The notes under the pieces are model-generated. The model saw nothing but the letters and a program-made list of their open reading frames with translations, did not search any database and was not told the DNA's origin. Both the position numbers and the translations under genes were made by a program. A stretch of DNA of 5,686 bases from Candidatus Omnitrophota bacterium (GTDB taxonomy: Bacteria; Omnitrophota; Gorgyraeia; Zapsychrales; JANLHA01), in the NCBI GenBank assembly GCA_024653845.1, contig JANLHA010000369.1, positions 1-5,686 of the forward strand, written 5' to 3'. Positions 1 through 5,686 of this stretch are shown piece after piece. The stretch's first letter is position 1. Every line of letters begins with the position of its first letter.

Positions 1-688
1 CCGGCGAGCCATAACGATGCGTGGGAGCAAAATATCCCGTGGTTTGATATCCCCACGACCCATAAAAAGGATGCTCCATCACCGGCATCAATTCCACATG
101 AGTAAAGCCCATGAACTTGACATACTCCACCAACTCTTTAGCCAATTCGCGATAGGTTAAAAAACGATTTTCCTCGACCTTTCGTCGCCATGACCCTAAA
201 TGAACTTCATAAATGGATATCGGTGATTCGAGGCTATTCAATCGGGCCCTCTTCTTCATCCAATCTTGATCTTGCCATGAATAATTCAATTGAGCGACGG
301 AGGATCCCGTCTTGGGGGGAACTTCTGTAGAGAACGCAAATGGATCTCTTTTATCGACTTGGTAGCTGTTATGATTTGAGGTAATAAAATACTTATAGAG
401 CTCTCCTGCTCCGATTCCAACGATGAATCCTTCCCAAATTCCCGAAGAATCCCATCGTGCATGCAAAGGGTTGGCATTACGGTCCCATCCATTGAAATCT
501 CCAATGACAGAAACGCGTTGGGCATTCGGGGCCCAGACCGCGAAATGCGTGCCCTTCACCCCATCGATGTCCATGACATGGGCACCAAATTTTTCGTAAA
601 GCCGAAAATGATTGCCTTCTTTAAAAAGATAAATGTCGTGGTCAGTCAGAAGACCACACCCATAAATCATTTGACCTTTTTTCATCAT
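1..688 (-). CDS. glgB: 1,4-alpha-glucan (glycogen) branching enzyme, N-terminal part, cut by left edge
   Basis: GlgB (GH13) cleaves alpha-1,4 links in a growing glucan and re-attaches the piece by an alpha-1,6 bond, giving glycogen its branches in the cytoplasm. The window holds about 229 N-terminal residues; the 3' end is outside. In order I see LLTDHDIYLFKEGNHFRLYE (residues 13-32), the CBM48 beta-sandwich with FAVWAPNAQRVSVIGDFNGW (49-68), SIYEVHLGSWR at the start of the catalytic barrel (158-168), and MGFTHVELMPVMEHPF followed by GSWGYQTTGYFAPT (193-223), all hallmarks of the family. The catalytic Asp and Glu lie beyond the edge. The extra N-terminal module of E. coli GlgB is absent, so this is the short form. 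The start is uncertain: ATG at 688, the adjacent ATG at 685 or ATG at 670 all fit, and none has a strong Shine-Dalgarno sequence. An in-frame stop upstream near 729 rules out a much longer protein. It follows the receiver-EAL gene on the same strand. Confidence 0.95.
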   Translation of the reverse strand, partial: MMKKGQMIYGCGLLTDHDIYLFKEGNHFRLYEKFGAHVMDIDGVKGTHFAVWAPNAQRVSVIGDFNGWDRNANPLHARWDSSGIWEGFIVGIGAGELYKYFITSNHNSYQVDKRDPFAFSTEVPPKTGSSVAQLNYSWQDQDWMKKRARLNSLESPISIYEVHLGSWRRKVEENRFLTYRELAKELVEYVKFMGFTHVELMPVMEHPFYGSWGYQTTGYFAPTHRYGSP

Positions 689-761
689 CAATAGACACCA
701 GATAAGATTGAATTTGACATTATTTTATATCATTTTTTTTTAAATCATAGATAAATCTCGG
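689..761 (-). promoter_or_regulatory. AT-rich gap with weak candidate promoter before glgB
   Basis: This 73-bp gap separates the receiver-EAL stop codon from glgB. Read on the minus strand it contains an A-tract (about 742-734) followed by TATAAA at 729-724, which could act as a -10 box about 35 bases before the glgB start. No convincing -35 box sits at the right distance. I also see no hairpin with a U-run that would end the upstream transcript, so glgB could be read through from the gene before it. The call is tentative. Confidence 0.25.
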
Positions 762-1913
762 CTATCTTGGAAGAAATAGGGTAGGATCTGACATCGGAGG
801 CGTGAAGTAACGTCCTTGTCCCGCATCGATTCCTAATTCACAAAGGATGTGGAAATCTTTTGCGGTTTCAACACCTTCAGCGATAGATATGATGTGGTTC
901 TCCTGACAAAAAGCGATCAAAAATTTCAAAATGCTTTTACGAAAAGGATCCTGACCAAGATCTTGGATCAAAGGCCGATCAATCTTGATGTATTCTGGAC
1001 GGGTTTCCATAATGGACTCCAAACTGGCATATCCACCTCCCACATCATCGAGAGCAAATTTAAATCCTTCCCCGCGGTATTTTTCAAGACGCCTAAAAAA
1101 TTCTCGAAAATTTCGGATTGCCGAATGTTCTGTAATTTCTAGAATCACCTGCTCAGGACGAACATCATGTTCAAACAGCAATTTATGGATAGATGAAATG
1201 TTTGCATATTCGATAAAGTATGGAGTGCAATTTAGAAATATCTTCTGAGAATCAATTCTCTTAGATAATTGGGTGAGTGCTTGCTTCCAGACGGAAAGCT
1301 CCAGATCAAGATAAAAACCATGACGCAGTGCTAATTGAAAAAGTGTTGCGGGCTGTAACAAGGGCATACTTCCATCCAAACGAGTTAAAGTTTCGACCCC
1401 TAAAATCTTCATGGAAGGGAAATGATAAATGGGTTGGAAATGAGGAATGATCAGCCCTTCATCACGAATTTTTTTCAATTGAGTAAGGGCCTCGACTGAT
1501 GCGGCTTGAAGCAATTCAGATTGTTGGGTCCGACGGATCACCGCCTCCATACGCGCGACCAACTCTTCATGTTCACAGGGTTTTGAAATGAAGTCATCCG
1601 CGCCAAGAGAAAGTCCTTCCACGCGATCCCCCGATAAACAATGCGCACTTAGCATGATGATCGGAATATGACGCGTAATTTTTTCTTCTTTCAACTTCCG
1701 GCAAACCTCAAAACCATTCAGATCAGGTAAGACAATATCCAGCAGAATGAGGTCAATATCGTGGGAAATTTTCTTGAAGGCTTGTTGAGCTGTATAAGCC
1801 ACCTCAACTTGATACCCACGCATCTCTAAAAGAAGGCGCAACATTTGCGTGAGATCTTTTTCATCATCGACTAATAGGATCGATTTTTGCCGCGGCCCCG
1901 AAGCTTGGGTCAT
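762..1913 (-). CDS. Response regulator: receiver domain fused to EAL c-di-GMP phosphodiesterase
   Basis: This 383-residue protein probably hydrolyses the second messenger c-di-GMP to pGpG under the control of a sensor kinase. The receiver domain (about 10-125) has the acidic pair D16/D17, phospho-acceptor D59 in LILLDIVLPDLNG, S89 and K111 in SKP. After a helical linker (about 126-152) comes the EAL domain (about 153-383). Its catalytic set looks complete: E174 (in VETLTR, the EAL position), N228, E259 and E262 (LEITEH), D289/D290 (ALDDVGGG), K310 (YIKID), E346 (AEGVE) and Q366 (GQGRYF). There is no GGDEF domain and no helix-turn-helix, so the output is enzymatic or by protein contact. I chose the ATG at 1913 because AAAGGAG lies 8 bases before it; an in-frame ATG at 1961 adds 16 unlikely residues and abuts a -10 box. 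No cognate kinase lies in the window. Activity is inferred from motifs. Confidence 0.93.
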   Translation of the reverse strand: MTQASGPRQKSILLVDDEKDLTQMLRLLLEMRGYQVEVAYTAQQAFKKISHDIDLILLDIVLPDLNGFEVCRKLKEEKITRHIPIIMLSAHCLSGDRVEGLSLGADDFISKPCEHEELVARMEAVIRRTQQSELLQAASVEALTQLKKIRDEGLIIPHFQPIYHFPSMKILGVETLTRLDGSMPLLQPATLFQLALRHGFYLDLELSVWKQALTQLSKRIDSQKIFLNCTPYFIEYANISSIHKLLFEHDVRPEQVILEITEHSAIRNFREFFRRLEKYRGEGFKFALDDVGGGYASLESIMETRPEYIKIDRPLIQDLGQDPFRKSILKFLIAFCQENHIISIAEGVETAKDFHILCELGIDAGQGRYFTPPMSDPTLFLPR

Positions 1914-1920
1914 GAGGATT

Positions 1921-1929
1921 TCTCCTTTT
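1921..1929 (-). promoter_or_regulatory. Strong ribosome binding site that fixes the receiver-EAL start
   Basis: The minus strand reads AAAAGGAGA here, a near-consensus Shine-Dalgarno sequence, with 8 bases between it and the ATG at 1913-1911. The upstream in-frame ATG at 1961 has no comparable site, so the shorter protein is preferred. Confidence 0.8.
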
Positions 1930-1962
1930 CCAGCTGTGGGATAAGTGTCGATTTCAATCATT

Positions 1963-1991
1963 AGTATAGCTTGCAGAGCTACCTGAATCTA
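1963..1991 (-). promoter_or_regulatory. Candidate sigma-70 promoter of the receiver-EAL gene
   Basis: On the minus strand TATACT (1968-1963) is a good -10 box. With a 17-base spacer the -35 position reads TAGATT (1991-1986), a poor match. Transcription would start near 1956, giving a leader of about 43 bases that contains the strong ribosome binding site. The nine bases TATACTAAT here are identical to those at the glgP promoter, which supports the call. A 5-bp inverted repeat (TAGCT, five bases, AGCTA, 1967-1981) overlaps the -10 edge and spacer and could be an operator; this is inference only. Confidence 0.45.
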
Positions 1992-2029
1992 CAGAAGAAA
2001 TGACTAAAAGCACTTCCCACCGACGGGTC

Positions 2030-2047
2030 GTATTTCTCACAAAATAC
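2030..2047. repeat. Short perfect inverted repeat in the folA to receiver-EAL gap
   Basis: GTATTT (2030-2035) and AAATAC (2042-2047) form a perfect 6-bp inverted repeat around a 6-base centre. It lies in the 209-bp non-coding stretch 1914-2122, about 75 bases upstream of the expected receiver-EAL transcription start. It is too weak and has no adjacent U-run to be called a terminator. A protein binding site is possible, but an AT-rich repeat this short can arise by chance. Confidence 0.3.
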
Positions 2048-2122
2048 AATCTATCAATAACTTATAGCAATATAAAAGGCTTTAAGATACCGCTTCCTTA
2101 CAGGAGGGAAAAACAATAAAAA

Positions 2123-2656
2123 CTACTTACGCAAATGCTGTTCAAAAGAATATGGGATCCCTTTTTCTACCATAGTTTCGCTATCAGATATTTTACGGAA
2201 ATGAGAAAAATCTTGAGGGAAAAAAGTGTCGCAGTGGAAATCTTGATGAATTCGAGTGAGATGAATTTGAGAACATGCAGGATACGCCATGGATTGTTGA
2301 AAAACTTGAGCGCCGCCAATGATAAAAATATTCTCGATTCTTCCTTGCAAATTTTGCTCACAATATTCTAAAGCATCTTCCAGTTGAATAAATTTTCTTA
2401 CACCTTCGGGAAACTCAATTTTCTCTTGGCGGCTCAAAACAATATTGATTCTTTGCGGAAGAGGCCGAAATTTTTCTGGGAGAGATTCCCATGTGCGTCG
2501 CCCCATGATCACCACATTCTTTTTCTGAGGATCCTTTGTGGTGGTAGTGATATTCTTGAAATGTTTCAATTCGCCCGGAAGACTCCAAGGCAGAAGACCA
2601 TCTTTTCCAATTCCAAATTTTTGATCGACGGCAACAATAAGAGAAAAAGGAATCAT
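2123..2656 (-). CDS. folA: Dihydrofolate reductase, eukaryote-like form
   Basis: FolA reduces dihydrofolate to tetrahydrofolate with NADPH, regenerating the cofactor used up by thymidylate synthase. At 177 residues it is longer than E. coli FolA (159). Visible motifs are IVAV (7-10), [10 protein letters not shown] (15-24), the catalytic acid E29 in LPGELKHF (Asp27 in E. coli, Glu30 in human), [12 protein letters not shown] (49-60), [13 protein letters not shown] (64-76, with the folate-binding Arg at 69), FIIGGAQVF (111-119) and [14 protein letters not shown] (134-147). Two insertions relative to E. coli, around 34-48 and 57-63, have the same lengths as in human DHFR, and several blocks read closest to eukaryotic sequences. 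Its ATG overlaps the thyA stop codon as ATGA and no separate ribosome binding site is evident, so translation is probably coupled to thyA. No clear terminator follows. Function is near certain; the eukaryote-like affinity rests on remembered sequences. Confidence 0.96.
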   Translation of the reverse strand: MIPFSLIVAVDQKFGIGKDGLLPWSLPGELKHFKNITTTTKDPQKKNVVIMGRRTWESLPEKFRPLPQRINIVLSRQEKIEFPEGVRKFIQLEDALEYCEQNLQGRIENIFIIGGAQVFQQSMAYPACSQIHLTRIHQDFHCDTFFPQDFSHFRKISDSETMVEKGIPYSFEQHLRK

Positions 2657-3468
2657 ACGGCGATGGGGAATTTGATGAAAGAGTCAAACTGATAATTGAG
2701 CAACTCAATATCTTCGTAAGTCATCTCGAATGTTTTCTTCGGAGCAAGTTTCAGTCGAGGCAAAGGCTTAGGTGTACGCTCCAACTGCAATTTCAAACCA
2801 TCCACGTGGTTCAAATAAATGTGTGCGTCCCCTAAGGTATGAACAAAAATTCCTGGCATCAAATTGCATTCCTGTGCCATGATGCTCATCAAAAGGGCAT
2901 AACTGGCAATATTGAATGGGACTCCCAATGCCACATCCGCAGATCGCTGATAAAGCTGGCAATCCAAGCGCCCATTGACTACATAAAATTGAAAAAATGC
3001 ATGACATGGGGGCAAGGCCATTCGATCAAGATCAGCCACATTCCAGGCGCTGACAATGATCCGACGAGAATCCGGATTTTTCTTAATCATGTCGAGAGCA
3101 TTTTGAATTTGATCAATGTGTGTTTTACGATAACTGCGGCTGGATTCGTCCCATTGAAATTTTTCCCACTTCCTCCACTGATATCCATAAATTGGGCCCA
3201 ACTCGCCAGCTTCATTGGCCCAGGCATCCCAAATGGGCGTATGCTGTGTAAGCCCGTCGTGAATATTGGTAGACCCTTTTAAAAACCATAAAAGCTCTCT
3301 GACCACCGCAGAAAACAAGACCTTTTTCGTCGTCAAAATGGGGAATCCTTCCCTCAAATCAAATTTCATCTGATGACCAAAGACCGAAACCGTTCCCGTT
3401 CCGGTGCGATCATCTTTTCTTTCCCCATCCTCGAGAATATGTTTAACAAGGTCAAGATACTGCTTCAT
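2653..3468 (-). CDS. thyA: Thymidylate synthase
   Basis: ThyA methylates dUMP to dTMP using 5,10-methylene-tetrahydrofolate and releases dihydrofolate for the FolA encoded next to it. The 271-residue protein is complete. Compared with E. coli ThyA (264 residues), key residues are R21 (DDRTGTGT), the paired R135/R136 ([11 protein letters not shown]), nucleophile C155 ([12 protein letters not shown]), R175, S176 and D178 (QLYQRSADV), N186 ([12 protein letters not shown]), and H216 and Y218 ([12 protein letters not shown]). Residues after C155 keep a constant offset of 9 from E. coli, explained by a longer segment between W98 and I118. The first half of the small domain has the bacterial length and lacks the insertion found before LGPVYG in human TS. 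It starts 16 bp after the glgP stop, with only a weak GGGA upstream, and overlaps folA by 4 bp. It is the flavin-independent enzyme, unrelated to ThyX. Confidence 0.98.
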   Translation of the reverse strand: MKQYLDLVKHILEDGERKDDRTGTGTVSVFGHQMKFDLREGFPILTTKKVLFSAVVRELLWFLKGSTNIHDGLTQHTPIWDAWANEAGELGPIYGYQWRKWEKFQWDESSRSYRKTHIDQIQNALDMIKKNPDSRRIIVSAWNVADLDRMALPPCHAFFQFYVVNGRLDCQLYQRSADVALGVPFNIASYALLMSIMAQECNLMPGIFVHTLGDAHIYLNHVDGLKLQLERTPKPLPRLKLAPKKTFEMTYEDIELLNYQFDSFIKFPIAV

Positions 3469-3484
3469 TTTTGATCATTCCCAG

Positions 3485-5524
3485 CTATTTCAATTGCCAC
3501 ATCTTTTCCCGATATTCCTCAACCATTCTCTGAGTATTAAAAAAAGCACTCTGTGCCACGCAATGAATCATTTTATCAATCCATGGGCTATCAACATTCA
3601 CCTTACCTTGGGAAAGCGTTTGATAATATAACCCTACCACCTCTTCGAGCCGATCGTATAGCGCCTTGCTGTCTTCATCCAACCTCAAGTTACGCTCATC
3701 TCCGATCTCGGAGCCGTGATGTTCATAACCAAAAATCCAGCCGATGTCTTTGTCTGCCGCTTCCACAACCCATCCGTCGAGCGTACTCAACTGCAAAACC
3801 CCATTATGAATGGCTTTCATTCCGCTGGTCCCCGAAGCTTCAAATGGAGGCAATGGGTTATTCAACCACACATCAACTGAGTTTGTTAACAATTTCCCAA
3901 AAAAGGTATCGTAATTTTCCAAAATCAAAACCCGTACCAAATCCTTGTAAGGATTGAGTTGGTCGATATGGTCTAAAATCTCGTCGATATGAGCAGCGCC
4001 AATATTATCATTTGGATGGGCTTTCCCAGCGAGAATGATCTGAAGCTGTCCATACTTTTGGGCCAATTGAATGATTCTTTCAACATTATGAAAAATTAAC
4101 GCAGGACGCTTGTATCCAGCAATTCGACGAGCCCAACCAATTGTAAAAATATCTTCACTCACTCGCCAACGATTAAGAATGTTCATCAAGTTACGTTTAT
4201 TGACTTGATGCGCTTCAAAGATATCCGCACGAAATTTAGAATTTGAACTGAGTGTCATGATTTCTTTAAGATTCTCGGGATGAGCACGCCAATCACCGAA
4301 GGCTTTCGAGTATTTATCAAAAAGATTCTGAAAACTTTGCGAAGTCCATGTATGCGTATGAACTCCATTCGTAATCGAACCTATCTTCTGAGCGTACTGC
4401 GGAAACTGCAGACGCATGACTTCCCCATGCTTGGCTGCGACGGCATTGACTCGACTACAATTGTTCAGCGACATGTATGTCAAATTGATCTGATGAGCGT
4501 GCGGAGACTCTTTCCCAAAGATCTGGGCAGCCTCGACGTATTCTGGCTTTAAAATTTTGTTAATATCTTTGATCTCAAAACGGTCATGGCCAGCGGCTAC
4601 AGGCGTATGACAAGTAAAAACAAACTTGTCCCGATATGAATTCATCTGGCTTTTGTCTTCCAAGTTGATGTACTTCTCAAGGATTGCAAAAGCCGCGTGT
4701 CCTTCGTTCAAATGATAACAATCCACATGATAACCAAGAGCTTTGAGGGCTTTCATCCCCCCCACGCCAAGAATCAATCGCTGAAAAATTTTCCATAAAA
4801 CATCATCGCTGCGGTATAACTGATCAGTCAATCGTCGGAAAGGGAGCTTCCCATCTTCTCTTCCAGATCGGTCTTGATTCTCTTCAAGATTCGAATCCAG
4901 TAAAATCAAAGGGATGGCTTTTGTTTTATCAAAACTATATACATAATATTTCCATAACCGAAGATGCAGCGGCCCTTGCTGTGTATCAATCGTCACGATT
5001 TTCTTCAGAGGCACCAATCCCGGATACGCCCAGGGGTCCCATTCAAGTTCATCAGGGACCTGACCACGTTTATACCAAAATTTTTGTTTGAAATACCCTT
5101 TGTTCCATAAAACGCCAATTCCAACGACTGGACACCCTAAGTCGGCGACACTTTTCATCGTGTCTCCCGCTAAAACCCCCAGCCCGCCCCCATAAATTGG
5201 GATATCCAACATCTTATCAATTTCCACCTTAAAAAGATAATCACAAAGCCAATAATTAGAGAAAACCTCATGTTTAAAGAATTGATTCTTATCATTCATG
5301 GGTTGACTCAAACTGAAAGAATTGTAAATGCTCGGGGCAAGACCATATTCCATGGAAAAGTAAGCAATGGATTTCTGCAAAGAAGACAATTGAGTCTCGC
5401 TCTCAAGGATCGGCGACAACGGAAATCCAAAATAACTCTTAAGATTGATATCCTGTCGATATCGAGATTCATACTGCTCAATGTCTTGAGTAAATTCTTG
5501 GAAGGTATATTTTTTATCAGCCAT
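3485..5524 (-). CDS. glgP: Alpha-glucan (glycogen) phosphorylase, short GT35 form
   Basis: This pyridoxal-phosphate enzyme removes terminal glucose from glycogen or maltodextrin with phosphate, giving glucose-1-phosphate. The 679 residues include AYFSMEYGL (54-62), the glycine loop YGGGLGVLAGD (111-121), HLNEGHAAF (271-279), CHTPVAAGHDRF (305-316), ITNGVH (384-389), WARRIAGYKRP (464-474), AGKAHPND (499-506) and FEASGTSGMKA (561-571), where K570 should carry PLP. These motifs fit the short bacterial/archaeal alpha-glucan phosphorylase group (TIGR02094-like) rather than the roughly 800-residue GlgP/MalP type. The N-terminal DUF3417 region of some relatives is missing, since the FSMEYGL block begins about 55 residues in. 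It heads the probable glgP-thyA-folA operon, and glgB lies further downstream on the same strand. The only good start is the ATG at 5524; AAGGA lies 16 bases before it, a long spacing. Glycogen versus maltodextrin preference cannot be read from the sequence. Confidence 0.96.
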   Translation of the reverse strand: MADKKYTFQEFTQDIEQYESRYRQDINLKSYFGFPLSPILESETQLSSLQKSIAYFSMEYGLAPSIYNSFSLSQPMNDKNQFFKHEVFSNYWLCDYLFKVEIDKMLDIPIYGGGLGVLAGDTMKSVADLGCPVVGIGVLWNKGYFKQKFWYKRGQVPDELEWDPWAYPGLVPLKKIVTIDTQQGPLHLRLWKYYVYSFDKTKAIPLILLDSNLEENQDRSGREDGKLPFRRLTDQLYRSDDVLWKIFQRLILGVGGMKALKALGYHVDCYHLNEGHAAFAILEKYINLEDKSQMNSYRDKFVFTCHTPVAAGHDRFEIKDINKILKPEYVEAAQIFGKESPHAHQINLTYMSLNNCSRVNAVAAKHGEVMRLQFPQYAQKIGSITNGVHTHTWTSQSFQNLFDKYSKAFGDWRAHPENLKEIMTLSSNSKFRADIFEAHQVNKRNLMNILNRWRVSEDIFTIGWARRIAGYKRPALIFHNVERIIQLAQKYGQLQIILAGKAHPNDNIGAAHIDEILDHIDQLNPYKDLVRVLILENYDTFFGKLLTNSVDVWLNNPLPPFEASGTSGMKAIHNGVLQLSTLDGWVVEAADKDIGWIFGYEHHGSEIGDERNLRLDEDSKALYDRLEEVVGLYYQTLSQGKVNVDSPWIDKMIHCVAQSAFFNTQRMVEEYREKMWQLK

Positions 5525-5568
5525 AATAAGTGTATCGCTTTCCTTAAATATTATTAATTTAAAGAATT

Positions 5569-5577
5569 AGTATAACA
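5569..5577 (-). promoter_or_regulatory. Extended -10 promoter for glgP-thyA-folA
   Basis: On the minus strand TGTTATACT (5577-5569) is an extended -10 element: TG, one base, then TATACT. The -35 region (TAGGAT at 17 bases) is poor, as is common when the TG extension is present. Transcription would begin near 5562, giving a leader of about 38 bases before the glgP start. The site lies just past the end of the upstream reading frame, in the 70-bp gap 5525-5594. Confidence 0.5.
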
Positions 5578-5594
5578 AAAACTTTCCAATCATC

Positions 5595-5686
5595 CTACTC
5601 TTTCCTCTCAAAATCTCCGCTCTTGCCTACTGTCTTTTTCAAAATCTTGATGTCCGAAATCACCATCCCTTTATCCGCCCATTTCA
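5595..5686 (-). CDS. C-terminal 29 codons of an unrecognised gene, cut by right edge
   Basis: One minus-strand frame stays open from the right edge to a TAG at 5597-5595, while the other two frames meet stop codons within the first 25 bases. The encoded tail is lysine-rich and hydrophilic: it begins KWADKGMVISDIKILKKT and ends GKSGDFERKE. I do not recognise the protein. An open stretch of this length occurs by chance about one time in four, so reading frame alone is weak support. The better arguments are that it ends just before the glgP promoter, on the same strand as every other gene, and that its composition is protein-like. It could belong to the same glycogen or carbohydrate cluster, but nothing seen here shows that. 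Confidence 0.42.
   Translation of the reverse strand, partial: KWADKGMVISDIKILKKTVGKSGDFERKE

Noticed and set aside
286..694. Small open frames on both strands around 286-694
   Set aside because: The glgB frame covers this stretch and matches the family continuously; the others are shadows.
1914..1961. Sixteen-residue N-terminal extension of the receiver-EAL protein
   Set aside because: The first ATG touches a probable -10 box and lacks a ribosome binding site, while the ATG at 1913 has a strong one and leaves the receiver domain intact.
2090..2122. Possible terminator after folA (TCCT, three bases, AGGA, near a T-rich run on the minus strand)
   Set aside because: The stem is only 4 bp and the T-rich stretch precedes it in the direction of transcription, so it does not look like an intrinsic terminator.
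1914..2122. c-di-GMP riboswitch in the leader of the receiver-EAL gene
   Set aside because: I looked for the paired conserved stems and saw none; the predicted leader is only about 43 bases.
2135..2371. Plus-strand frame preceded by a GGAGGG at 2102-2107
   Set aside because: The GGAGGG is about 28 bases from the ATG, too far to serve as a ribosome binding site, and the frame is antisense to folA.
2839..3282. 147-codon plus-strand open frame
   Set aside because: It lies wholly antisense inside thyA, whose protein matches its family along its entire length; the plus-strand translation has no recognisable motif.
2653..3468. Possible thyA-folA fusion broken by a frameshift
   Set aside because: Both proteins have complete, family-typical ends and the 4-bp ATGA overlap is a normal coupled gene junction.
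3553..3957. 134-codon plus-strand open frame
   Set aside because: Antisense shadow of the C-terminal part of glgP, including the PLP-lysine region.

Overview
The window is a compact stretch of bacterial chromosome of moderate GC (low to mid 40s percent by eye). Every gene I can support lies on the minus strand. No tRNA, rRNA, mobile element, phage gene or CRISPR array is visible. The organism is probably a Gram-negative or deep-branching, possibly uncultured, bacterium. I cannot name a phylum from the sequence; an Omnitrophota-like lineage would be a guess only.

In the direction of transcription (right to left) the layout is as follows. (1) The last 29 codons of an unrecognised gene enter at the right edge. 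(2) A 70-bp gap carries an extended -10 promoter. (3) glgP encodes a short-form GT35 alpha-glucan (glycogen) phosphorylase. (4) thyA, thymidylate synthase, starts 16 bp after glgP. (5) folA, dihydrofolate reductase, overlaps the thyA stop codon by ATGA. (6) A 209-bp intergenic region holds a candidate promoter and small inverted repeats. (7) A response regulator has a receiver domain fused to an EAL c-di-GMP phosphodiesterase domain. (8) After a 73-bp AT-rich gap comes the N-terminal part of glgB, the glycogen branching enzyme, cut off by the left edge.

Two functional themes interleave. glgP and glgB handle glycogen: GlgP releases glucose-1-phosphate and GlgB puts in alpha-1,6 branches. thyA and folA form the dTMP cycle: ThyA turns dUMP into dTMP and makes dihydrofolate, which FolA reduces back to tetrahydrofolate. 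The spacing suggests that glgP-thyA-folA is one transcription unit, which ties storage-polymer breakdown to DNA precursor supply. The receiver-EAL protein has no DNA-binding domain and probably acts by lowering c-di-GMP when phosphorylated. It has its own promoter and ribosome binding site and sits directly upstream of glgB.

The most notable point is the DHFR. Its indel pattern and motifs match vertebrate and other eukaryotic DHFRs rather than the E. coli form, although it sits in an ordinary bacterial thyA-folA pair. I see no wholly new system. The second-look items are the eukaryote-like DHFR, the glycogen/dTMP operon and the possible c-di-GMP/glycogen link.
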